5,223 nt of DNA. Source: Candidatus Sumerlaeota bacterium (GTDB lineage Bacteria > Sumerlaeota > Sumerlaeia > MWCT01 > JAGHBZ01). A model generated the notes under the pieces. The model was not told the DNA's origin and ran no database searches. It worked only from the letters and a program-made list of their open reading frames with translations. Below, piece after piece: positions 1 to 5,223 of the stretch. The translations under genes were made by a program, and so were the position numbers. Each line of letters starts with the position of its first letter. Position 1 is the stretch's first letter. Location: contig JAGHBZ010000002.1 in NCBI GenBank assembly GCA_021160705.1, positions 1 through 5,223 on the forward strand, given 5' to 3'.

Positions 1-575
1 ATCCAGTTACCCCTGCGGAAAAAGGAAAACTCATTGTGCGATGCGAAGATACTCTGGCAGGGGTGGTACGGCGAGTACCAGTGGATATGGTTATTCTTTG
101 TGCAGCACTGGAGAGTCGGCATGATGCTAAGGAAGTGGCACGAATTTTCTCCTGCAGTCTCAGTCCTGATGGGTTCTTCCTTGAACGACACCCCAAACTC
201 GCACCAGTATCTACCAATACGGATGGCGTATTTATCGCCGGATGCTGTCAGGGACCCAAAGATATTCCCGACTCCGTTGCACAGGGTGCAGCCGCAGCTT
301 CTCAGGTGCTTTCATTGATTAGTCGTGGCAAGGTAGAGCTTGACGCTGCTATCTCCGAGATAGATGAAGAGCGATGTTCCGGGTGTAGAATCTGCAATGA
401 CATCTGTCCATATTCCGCAATTGAATTTGACGAGGAGAAAAAAGTCTCTCGTATCAATCCAGCACTTTGTAAAGGATGTGGAACCTGTGCGGCAGCCTGT
501 CCACGGGGATGCATAACTGCCAAACACTTTACAGATAGACAAATTATCTCGGAAATTGAGGGTATTTTGGCATAA
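1..575 (+). CDS. hdrA: HdrA-like heterodisulfide reductase subunit A, C-terminal part (5' end outside window)
   Basis: This is the last 190 residues of an HdrA-type iron-sulfur flavoprotein. The frame is open from base 3 and ends at TAA 573-575; full HdrA is usually about 650 residues, so most of the flavin domain lies upstream. Visible features are the end of the FAD/NAD(P)-type fold, with the HdrA signatures ESRHDAKE, DGFFLERHPKL and TDGVFIAGCCQGPKDIP. Two [4Fe-4S] ferredoxin motifs follow: CxxCxxCxxxCP at about 375-410 and a second at about 468-503. In the known MvhAGD-HdrABC complex, cytoplasmic HdrA carries the bifurcating FAD and receives electrons from MvhD. The mvhD gene that follows after 55 bases supports this role. 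Whether the acceptor is a true heterodisulfide cannot be told here, because HdrB and HdrC are not in view. The family call is very secure. Confidence 0.95.
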   Translation, partial: PVTPAEKGKLIVRCEDTLAGVVRRVPVDMVILCAALESRHDAKEVARIFSCSLSPDGFFLERHPKLAPVSTNTDGVFIAGCCQGPKDIPDSVAQGAAAASQVLSLISRGKVELDAAISEIDEERCSGCRICNDICPYSAIEFDEEKKVSRINPALCKGCGTCAAACPRGCITAKHFTDRQIISEIEGILA

Positions 576-630
576 AGAGAAACTCCTTTTGTAGACAGAG
601 TAATATTCTTATCTTTTTGGAGGTTTAAAA

Positions 631-1056
631 ATGACTTTTGAGCCGAAGATTGTTGGGTTTTTGTGTAACTGGTGTTCATATACAGGTGCCGACCTGGCAG
701 GGACTGCCCGAATGAAATATCCACCTAATGTGAGGGTTATTCGTGTAATGTGTAGTGGGCGGGTTGACCCGACGTTTGTACTTAAAGCACTTGAATCCGG
801 TGCTGATGGTGTTCTCATCTGTGGATGCCATCCCGGCGACTGCCATTATCAGGAGGGGAACTATAAGGCAATGAGACGCTATTTACTTCTGGAGAGATTG
901 CTTGCGGATTTTGGCATAGAACCCGAACGCGTGAAACTTGAGTGGGTCTCTGCTTCAGAGGGCGAACGCTACGCTCAGGTCGTTAAGGAGTTCACTGAGC
1001 AGATAAGAGAACTCGGTCCCTTCGTGTCCCCGATGAAGGCTATGGCTTCAAAATAG
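631..1056 (+). CDS. mvhD: MvhD-like hydrogenase iron-sulfur (delta) subunit, FlpD family
   Basis: This 141-residue protein has the length and motifs of MvhD/FlpD, the [2Fe-2S] protein that wires a group 3 [NiFe] hydrogenase (or another electron donor) to HdrA. Visible cysteines are C12 and C15 (FLCNWC), C41 (MCSGRVD), C64 and C66 (ICGCHPGDCHY) and C71, matching the conserved cluster-binding set. It has no signal peptide and no membrane segment, so it is a soluble cytoplasmic subunit. The start is ATG 631, preceded by a GGAGGT ribosome site at 619-624 with 6 bases of spacing. It lies 55 bases after hdrA on the same strand, the common hdrA-mvhD order. The last ten or so residues (after GPF) are a short tail with no recognisable motif. 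In archaea some MvhD are fused to other subunits; this one is stand-alone. Confidence 0.95.
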   Translation: MTFEPKIVGFLCNWCSYTGADLAGTARMKYPPNVRVIRVMCSGRVDPTFVLKALESGADGVLICGCHPGDCHYQEGNYKAMRRYLLLERLLADFGIEPERVKLEWVSASEGERYAQVVKEFTEQIRELGPFVSPMKAMASK

Positions 1057-1102
1057 ATATTGCTTGCCTGAGTGGATTTAGGTTAAAATTTTGTAAAACA
1101 GT

Positions 1103-1108
1103 GGTGAT
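1103..1108 (+). promoter_or_regulatory. Ribosome binding site that leaves two possible starts for the Uma2 gene
   Basis: GGTGAT matches the distal part of the anti-Shine-Dalgarno complement (GGAGGTGAT). It lies 2 bases before GTG 1111 and 8 bases before ATG 1117, both in frame. An in-frame TGA at 1108-1110 rules out any earlier start. Either start is possible, and the protein differs by only two residues. Confidence 0.4.
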
Positions 1109-1110
1109 GA

Positions 1111-1680
1111 GTGGAAATGGTAAAAGAAGTAACATTAGAAAAACATAAATACTGGACCTACGAGGAGTATCTGAAGCTTGATGATGAGAGGCGGTATGAA
1201 ATCCTTGAAGGAGAGCTAATAACGGTTCCCTCGCCATTGACCCAGCATCAAAGAATATCAAGAAGATTATTTACATTGATACAGGAGTTTGTGGAATCAG
1301 AGAAAATAGGGGAGGTATTTTATGCGCCACTGGATGTTGTGCTTGCCGAAGATATAGTTGTCCAACCAGATATAATGTTTATAAGCACCGAACGTAAGGA
1401 CATCATTACCGAGAAGAATATCTCCGGTGCGCCAGATTTAGTGGTTGAGATTTTATCACCCACTTCAGGTTACTATGACCTGATTCGCAAGAAAAAGATT
1501 TATGCGAAATATGGAGTAAAGGAATACTGGATAGTTGACCCGGATACCAGACTGGTAGAGATTTACGAAAACAAAGAGGGCAAATACGTAACCATATATT
1601 CGGCGAATGAGCAAGGAGAGGTAATCTCCCGTGTCATTCCCGGATTTAAAATTGATATAAAGACAATATTTGTGAAGTAA
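1111..1680 (+). CDS. Uma2-family (DUF820) PD-(D/E)XK-like putative endonuclease
   Basis: This 189-residue protein shows the whole Uma2/DUF820 pattern. An N-terminal YWTYEEYLKLD...YEILEGEL segment is followed by a central VVQPDIMFIS with D87, then APDLVVEILSP with E113 and S116. Next comes YDLIRKK with K127, in the usual lysine position, and then YGVKEYWIVDPDTRLVEIY. D87, E113 and K127 are the likely PD-(D/E)XK metal-binding and catalytic residues, so the nuclease core looks intact. The biological role of Uma2 proteins is largely unsettled; they are abundant in cyanobacteria and many thermophilic or uncultured bacteria, often in several copies. It sits between mvhD (54 bases upstream) and mvhG (50 bases downstream) on the same strand, which separates two hydrogenase genes that are normally adjacent. 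Its codons look more A/T-rich than those of the flanking genes, consistent with later insertion. The start is GTG 1111 or ATG 1117. Confidence 0.9.
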   Translation: MEMVKEVTLEKHKYWTYEEYLKLDDERRYEILEGELITVPSPLTQHQRISRRLFTLIQEFVESEKIGEVFYAPLDVVLAEDIVVQPDIMFISTERKDIITEKNISGAPDLVVEILSPTSGYYDLIRKKKIYAKYGVKEYWIVDPDTRLVEIYENKEGKYVTIYSANEQGEVISRVIPGFKIDIKTIFVK

Positions 1681-1690
1681 CACACGGCTT

Positions 1691-1710
1691 ATCCATAGGA
1701 TTTATTATAA
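1691..1710. repeat. Intergenic 20-base sequence, copy 1 of 2
   Basis: ATCCATAGGATTTATTATAA, just upstream of the mvhG ribosome site, resembles 3220-3239 downstream of the nucleotidyltransferase gene at 17 of 20 positions. The first 11 bases have inverted ATCC/GGAT ends. It could be a protein-binding site, an insertion scar or coincidence; the sequence alone does not decide. Confidence 0.25.
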
Positions 1711-1730
1711 GCAAAAAGGAGGACTCAAGA

Positions 1731-2717
1731 ATGGCAGATAAGCTCAAACTTGCATTTTACTGGGCAGCCAGTTGTGGTGGCTGTGAGATGGCAGTACTGG
1801 AGATTCATGAGAAAATCCTCACACTGGCAGAATATGCGGACATCCTGTTCTGGCCAGTAGCAATAGACGCAAAATATAAAGACGTTGAGGCTATGCCAGA
1901 TAAACACATTGATGTCTGCCTGTATAATGGAGCGGTACGCACTTCTGAAGCTGAACATATTGCTAAACTCCTCCGCCAGAAATCTAAAGTGCTGGTAGCT
2001 TACGGTTCCTGCGCCATTGAAGGCGGTATCCCTGCACTGGCTAATATGTCCAACAGGGAAGGCGTTTTTAAACGTGCCTATGGAAATGAGTACTCTACAG
2101 ATAACCCCCAATATGTTACCCCGCAAACCAAGACCAAGGTAAAAGAGGGTGAGCTTGAACTCCCTGAATTTTATGATACCGTGTATACGCTGGCTGATGT
2201 GGTGGATGTAGATTACTTTATTCCGGGCTGCCCGCCTGTACCTGAACAGACCTGGGCAGTGCTGGAGCTTATCATTGAAGGTAAACCATTACCACCCAAA
2301 GGCTCGTACATAGGTTGCGGCGATAAGACCGTTTGTGATGAATGTCCCCGTAAAAAGAACGTAAAGAAAATCACCAAGTTTCACCGAATATACGAGGTGG
2401 AACACGACCCGGAGATTTGTTTTCTTGAACAGGGGATATTCTGTGCGGGTCCAGCCACGCGAAGTGGTTGCGACGCACGCTGTCTCAGAGCAAATATGCC
2501 CTGTAGGGGGTGCTATGGTGCCGCAGAGGGCGTCATTGACCAGGGCGCCAAAATGTTATCTGCACTCGCCTCAGTCATTGACTCTAATGACCCTGAAGAA
2601 GTTAAGAAAATCATCAGTGAGTTACCTGACACCATAGGTTATTTCTACCGGTTCAGTTTATCCCACTCTCTGATGAAACGTGTCAAAATACCTGAGGAGA
2701 AAAAAGTGGCATCTTAA
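1731..2717 (+). CDS. mvhG: MvhG-like [NiFe]-hydrogenase small subunit (F420-non-reducing type)
   Basis: This 328-residue protein is a group 3 [NiFe]-hydrogenase small subunit. It carries iron-sulfur clusters that take electrons from the NiFe active site of the large subunit towards MvhD and HdrA. The proximal cluster ligands are visible as C15 and C18 (SCGGCE), C94 (YGSCA) and C167 (PGCPP). The C-terminal part has C196, C202, C205 and C230, then C238, C247, C251, C258 and C261, enough for two further clusters. There is no twin-arginine signal, so it is cytoplasmic, unlike uptake hydrogenases. The start ATG 1731 follows a strong AAGGAGG at 1716-1722 with 8 bases of spacing. Its length agrees with MvhG. 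The usual partner mvhA is not downstream: the next gene, 3 bases away, is a nucleotidyltransferase. An F420-reducing gamma subunit (FrhG) is an alternative, but the hdrA-mvhD context favours MvhG. Confidence 0.93.
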   Translation: MADKLKLAFYWAASCGGCEMAVLEIHEKILTLAEYADILFWPVAIDAKYKDVEAMPDKHIDVCLYNGAVRTSEAEHIAKLLRQKSKVLVAYGSCAIEGGIPALANMSNREGVFKRAYGNEYSTDNPQYVTPQTKTKVKEGELELPEFYDTVYTLADVVDVDYFIPGCPPVPEQTWAVLELIIEGKPLPPKGSYIGCGDKTVCDECPRKKNVKKITKFHRIYEVEHDPEICFLEQGIFCAGPATRSGCDARCLRANMPCRGCYGAAEGVIDQGAKMLSALASVIDSNDPEEVKKIISELPDTIGYFYRFSLSHSLMKRVKIPEEKKVAS

Positions 2718-2720
2718 AGA

Positions 2721-3134
2721 ATGAGACTGGATAAAGAGAAAGCAGTTGCTACGCTGAGAGAATTAATCAGTCATAGAGATGAAGTGATATTTGCATATCT
2801 TCACGGTTCATTTCTGAGCGGAGAGGGGTTTAATGACATTGACATTGCAGTTTTCGTTGACGAGTCCCACGTGCCTCGTGAGAAAGTGCTTGATTATGAA
2901 TTTGACTTAGCCCGTCAGTTGCAGGAGGTAATAAAATTTCCTGTAGATGTAAGAATTTTAAATTATGCACCACTTGGGTTTCGCTACTACGCAACCAGTG
3001 AGCAAGTCTTATTCTCGCGAGATGAAGAGAGACGATGCGAGTTCCTGTGCCGGACCTGGTCAGCCTATTTTGATTTCTTACCCGTATCAGAGCTGTACTT
3101 CAAGGAGCTCCTGGATGCAACGCAAGATGTATGA
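2721..3134 (+). CDS. MntA-like minimal nucleotidyltransferase (Pol-beta fold), no HepT partner seen
   Basis: This 137-residue protein has the minimal nucleotidyltransferase signature: HGSFLSGEG (G29-S30), then NDIDIAVFV with D39 and D41, and a third acidic residue D76 in PVDVRIL. These are the three metal-binding carboxylates of the Pol-beta fold. The C-terminal part (DEERRCEFLCRTWSAYFDF...YF) is like that of stand-alone MNT proteins of the MntA antitoxin type. In MntA/HepT systems such a protein adenylylates and silences the HepT RNase. No HepT (DUF86) gene follows or precedes it here, so either the toxin is elsewhere or the protein has another job. ATG 2721 is the only early start. It lacks a well-placed Shine-Dalgarno and lies 3 bases after the mvhG stop, which suggests translational coupling. 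The fold is secure; the substrate and toxin-antitoxin role are inference. Confidence 0.85.
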   Translation: MRLDKEKAVATLRELISHRDEVIFAYLHGSFLSGEGFNDIDIAVFVDESHVPREKVLDYEFDLARQLQEVIKFPVDVRILNYAPLGFRYYATSEQVLFSRDEERRCEFLCRTWSAYFDFLPVSELYFKELLDATQDV

Positions 3135-3219
3135 CTTATCTTATTATAAGACACTTAACGTGAGAACTCCTGCGAAATTTGGTGAAAATAATTTTTATCT
3201 CATTTTCGTTGTGTCAAGA

Positions 3220-3239
3220 ATCCATAGGAGGTATTATCA
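3220..3239. repeat. Intergenic 20-base sequence, copy 2 of 2
   Basis: ATCCATAGGAGGTATTATCA matches the sequence at 1691-1710 at 17 of 20 positions. The first ten bases and the TATTAT core are identical. The two copies bracket mvhG and the nucleotidyltransferase gene. Confidence 0.25.
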
Positions 3240-3284
3240 CAAAGAATTAGAGTAAAAAATAAGGGATTACGCCAGATTCAAAAA

Positions 3285-3290
3285 TATAAT
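3285..3290 (+). promoter_or_regulatory. Possible -10 promoter element for the secreted repeat-protein gene
   Basis: A perfect TATAAT lies 30 bases before the ATG at 3321, which would give a leader of about 25 bases containing the AGGAGGG ribosome site. No good TTGACA-like box is seen 16-18 bases upstream. The surroundings are very A/T-rich, so a chance match is quite possible. Confidence 0.3.
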
Positions 3291-3320
3291 TTAAGTATAA
3301 AAAATGAGAGGAGGGAGACT

Positions 3321-4526
3321 ATGAGAAGTAGAGGGAGTTTATGTTGTTTTATTTGTGTAATTTTTTTCTTTTTAGTTTTTACTAATCTTCAGGCGCAATG
3401 GGTAGTTAGGACAATTGATAGTGGGGCTTTTGTGAGTCTGAGGTCATTTGAGAACTCAATGTGCTTTGATGCAACCGGAAAACTTACCATAGCTTATTAC
3501 TACAGCACTGACGGTGACTTGAAAGTCTGGCATGACGTTAATGATAATCTCATCTCAGATACCGGAGAGCTCACAATTATCGATAGTAGCGGGAATGTGG
3601 GTAGTAGTCCCTCACTCGGGTTTAGTACTGACGGATATGCAGTGGTGTCTTATTATGACGGGGATAATTATGACCTAAAACTATGGTATGATGGAAATGG
3701 TAATTTTCAATCAGACCCGGGTGAGATACGGATTATAGACAGTACAGGTAGGGTCGGAAGGTACAGCTCACTTGCTTTTGACAATTCTGGCAAAGTTAAT
3801 GTTTCTTATTTTGACGGAAGTAACGGTAGAATAAAACTATGGCATGATACTAATGGTGATTTTGACGTCGACAGTGGTGAAATTCGGATTATTAGAAGTA
3901 CGGGACTCACCGGGGGTAAGCCTTGGTCTAACGAATTAACGTTTTCTTCTGTTGGACATGCTTGTGACCTTTTTTTCGTGATGTTATTCCCCGTAGAACT
4001 GAGGTTATGGTATGATGCAAACGGTAATTTTCAAGCCGACTCAGGAGAAATAAAACTTGTAGACAATTGTCTTTATGGTCACGCTTCAATTGGATTTGAT
4101 TCTTCTGGATTAGCTACTGTTTCTTATTTCACAAGTGAAAAATTTAAACTCTGGCATGACGCAAATGGTAACTTTCAAGGCGAAACAGCTGAAAGAGAAT
4201 TAATTCAAAGTAGCTCTTCCGATGGTCAGTCCTCTTCTCTTGATTTTAATCCTATTGATAACAAAGTAGCTGTGGCTTATTGCTGGTACGATGAGCCCAA
4301 AATTAAATTCTGGAAAGACAATAATGGTAATTTTTCTTATAACTCTGGTGAAATAGAAACAGTCTGTTCTTTTGCTTCACTTGATAGCGTCTCTGACGTT
4401 GACCTGAAGTACAATAGTAGCGGGAGACCCTTCGTATCTTTTCATCACAAGACCTGGAGTCCAAGTACCAGCTATTTGAAGATTGCTTATAACATTACCG
4501 AAGTGGAAAATTGGAACATCTATTAA
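3321..4526 (+). CDS. Secreted tandem-repeat protein, predicted beta-propeller with EF-hand-like Ca2+ loops
   Basis: I do not recognise this 401-residue protein as a named family. It begins with a Sec signal peptide: basic MRSR, a hydrophobic stretch at about residues 7-20, and likely cleavage after LQA near residue 25. The rest is about six repeats of roughly 52 residues. The pattern is SL-x-F-D-x-x-G-x(3)-VSY-[YF], then [IL]-[KR]-[LVF]-W-x-D-x-N-G-[ND]-F-x-x-[DEN]-x-[GA]-E, then a strand like IRIIDS. Loop aspartates fall at residues 72, 124, 176, 232, 280 and 333. The C-terminus has half a repeat (about 360-390), while the N-terminus begins with the complementary strand WVVRTIDS. This suggests a seven-bladed propeller closed by its two ends. 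The start has AGGAGGG at 3309-3315 with 5 bases of spacing. It ends in NIY with no anchor or obvious sorting domain. The likely location is periplasmic or extracellular; the function is unknown. Confidence 0.85.
   Translation: MRSRGSLCCFICVIFFFLVFTNLQAQWVVRTIDSGAFVSLRSFENSMCFDATGKLTIAYYYSTDGDLKVWHDVNDNLISDTGELTIIDSSGNVGSSPSLGFSTDGYAVVSYYDGDNYDLKLWYDGNGNFQSDPGEIRIIDSTGRVGRYSSLAFDNSGKVNVSYFDGSNGRIKLWHDTNGDFDVDSGEIRIIRSTGLTGGKPWSNELTFSSVGHACDLFFVMLFPVELRLWYDANGNFQADSGEIKLVDNCLYGHASIGFDSSGLATVSYFTSEKFKLWHDANGNFQGETAERELIQSSSSDGQSSSLDFNPIDNKVAVAYCWYDEPKIKFWKDNNGNFSYNSGEIETVCSFASLDSVSDVDLKYNSSGRPFVSFHHKTWSPSTSYLKIAYNITEVENWNIY
3534..4352 (+). repeat. Six-copy repeat encoding W-x-D-x-N-x-[ND]...E loops
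   Basis: Six 12-residue loops occupy 3534-3569, 3690-3725, 3846-3881, 4014-4049, 4158-4193 and 4317-4352. Their consensus is D1-x-N3-x-[ND]5-[FL]-x-x-[DEN]9-x-[GA]-E12, with an invariant tryptophan two residues before D1. Successive loops are 52, 52, 56, 48 and 53 residues apart. DNA identity between copies is modest, so this is an old protein repeat and not a recent DNA duplication. The positions of acidic and amide residues match an EF-hand or integrin-type calcium loop. Confidence 0.8.
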
Positions 4527-4595
4527 TATAGTGAATAGAAATATAAACAGCACATTAAGAAAGGGTTGTTTGCTATTTAAATAAAGTCCGAGAGA

Positions 4596-5223
4596 ATGAA
4601 TTGTTCATTATCATATAAGGTGAAGATAAAGAGGGTGTTCTTGCTTTTAATTCTTTCTACTCTGGTATTTGGTTGTGGAGTTAGAAGTTTCTTTCGTTCA
4701 GAACCCTTACAGAAGCAGATAAATTTTGAGGAGGTCATAGAGACCGCAAAAAGCAAGATATTTCCCGCACTCGTGTTTGTAAAGCCCATCGTGGAGGAAT
4801 ACGAGAGTGGTGAGAAGAAGAAACAACGCGTCTTTGGTTCAGGTGTCATTATCAGTCCTGATGGCTACGTGGTGACCAATAACCACGTGGTGGAAAAAGC
4901 ACTGGAGATAAATTGCGTGCTCTGGAACAAGAAACAGGTCTCTGCAAACCTAATTGGCAGAGACAAAGAGACCGACCTTGCACTCCTGAAATTAGACGTA
5001 AAACCAGAAGACCTGCCACTGCCTTATGCGGAGTTTGCAGATTCTTCACAGGTGGATGAGGGTCAGTTTGTAATGGCGTTGGGCGCGCCTTTCGGGTTCA
5101 CGCGCTCTATTTCGCTTGGCATCATCTCCAATACCAATCGGTACCTTGGGTTTGAGTCCATCTACAAATACAATGTCTGGCTTCAGACAGACGCAGCTAT
5201 TAATCCCGGTAATAGTGGTGGTC
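4596..5223 (+). CDS. HtrA/DegP-like trypsin-family serine protease, lipoprotein, 3' end outside window
   Basis: The first 209 residues of an HtrA/DegP-type protease (MEROPS S1C) are present, and the frame is open to the window edge. The N-terminus has a basic n-region (KVKIKR), a hydrophobic stretch and a lipobox LVFGC with the lipid cysteine at residue 27. It is therefore probably a lipid-anchored envelope protein. The protease domain shows the full catalytic triad: H97 in TNNHVV, D127 in ETDLALLKLD and S207 in QTDAAINPGNSGG. FGSGVIISPDGYVVTN and MALGAPFGF are further family hallmarks. PDZ domains would follow beyond the edge. The start ATG 4596 is the first after the in-frame TAA at 4578-4580 but has only a weak purine-rich leader (GAGAGA). 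GTG 4635 is a less likely alternative that would still keep the lipobox. It lies 69 bases after the repeat-protein gene on the same strand. The probable role is envelope protein quality control. Confidence 0.93.
   Translation, partial: MNCSLSYKVKIKRVFLLLILSTLVFGCGVRSFFRSEPLQKQINFEEVIETAKSKIFPALVFVKPIVEEYESGEKKKQRVFGSGVIISPDGYVVTNNHVVEKALEINCVLWNKKQVSANLIGRDKETDLALLKLDVKPEDLPLPYAEFADSSQVDEGQFVMALGAPFGFTRSISLGIISNTNRYLGFESIYKYNVWLQTDAAINPGNSGG

Larger units (their letters stand above)
3135..3320 (+). other. A/T-rich intergenic region between redox operon and envelope genes
   Basis: This 186-base gap has no coding frame I can support. It holds a TCTTAT-T-ATAAGA near-palindrome at 3139-3151, the second copy of the 20-base intergenic sequence at 3220-3239, a possible -10 box at 3285-3290 and the ribosome site of the next gene at 3309-3315 (AGGAGGG). 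An orphan AGGAGGT at 3226-3232 has no ATG, GTG or TTG at a useful distance. No G/C-rich hairpin followed by a T run was found, so the end of the upstream operon is not marked by a clear intrinsic terminator. Confidence 0.6.

Noticed and set aside
34..318. Forward open frame of 94 codons overlapping the hdrA fragment
   Set aside because: It lies in another frame of a clear HdrA coding region and has no family motif.
302..724. Reverse-strand open frame of 140 codons
   Set aside because: It is antisense to the HdrA ferredoxin domain and the start of mvhD, with low-complexity serine-rich translation and no motif.
1725..2126. Reverse-strand open frame of 133 codons
   Set aside because: It is wholly antisense to mvhG, with no recognisable domain and no sensible ribosome site context.
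3139..3151. TCTTAT-T-ATAAGA as a terminator for the upstream operon
   Set aside because: The one-base loop and A/T-only-rich stem make a poor RNA hairpin, and no T run follows.
3178..3210. GAAAAT...ATTTTC inverted repeat as a terminator
   Set aside because: Six A/T-rich base pairs with a long loop are expected by chance in this A/T-rich stretch.
2965..3255. Forward open frame that runs past the nucleotidyltransferase stop, considered as a HepT remnant
   Set aside because: Its translation shows none of the HepT/DUF86 features (such as the RxxxxxY motif) and mostly overlaps the real gene in another frame.
3960..3985. Run of seven T within the irregular blade as a frameshift site
   Set aside because: The other two frames give no better blade sequence and the repeat pattern resumes in the same frame (ELRLWYD), so divergence is simpler.
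4440..4526. Possible type IX secretion C-terminal sorting domain on the repeat protein
   Set aside because: The last 30 residues are the end of the repeat array; there is no separate sorting domain of the usual length.
4577..5049. Two reverse-strand open frames near the window end
   Set aside because: They are antisense to the HtrA protease gene, whose motifs fit the forward strand throughout.

Overview
This window reads as a stretch of chromosome from an anaerobic, probably bacterial, H2- or ferredoxin-metabolising organism. Energy-metabolism genes of the heterodisulfide reductase / methyl-viologen-type [NiFe] hydrogenase family (HdrA, MvhD, MvhG) sit beside strong Shine-Dalgarno sequences, a Sec-type secreted repeat protein and an HtrA-type protease with a lipoprotein signal. 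The lipobox and the signal peptides favour a bacterium over a methanogenic archaeon. I cannot name a phylum; an uncultured anaerobic lineage is an inference.

Layout: every supported gene is on the + strand. Region 1 (1-3134) is an apparent operon: the 3' end of hdrA, mvhD, a Uma2-family (PD-(D/E)XK-like) protein, mvhG, and a MntA-like minimal nucleotidyltransferase that starts 3 bases after the mvhG stop. The Hdr/Mvh proteins would form an electron path: MvhG passes electrons from a [NiFe] large subunit through iron-sulfur clusters to MvhD, which hands them to the flavoprotein HdrA. The large subunit MvhA, which would normally accompany MvhG, is absent from the window. Two genes of accessory or toxin-antitoxin character sit in and after the module instead.

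Region 2 (3135-3320) is a short A/T-rich intergenic stretch with a possible promoter. It marks the change from the redox operon to cell-envelope genes.

Region 3 (3321-5223) holds a secreted 401-residue protein and the 5' part of a lipoprotein HtrA/DegP-like serine protease. The secreted protein is built from about 52-residue repeats, each with an EF-hand-like D-x-N-x-[ND]-x(3)-[DEN]-x-x-E loop. It is most simply read as a seven-bladed beta-propeller with six Ca2+-type loops. The protease has a complete catalytic triad and is cut off by the window edge just after its active-site serine motif.

The most unusual items are the repeat protein, which I do not recognise as a named family, and the defence/toxin-antitoxin-like insertions in the hydrogenase module. 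I saw no RNA genes, CRISPR arrays, insertion sequences or convincing intrinsic terminators.
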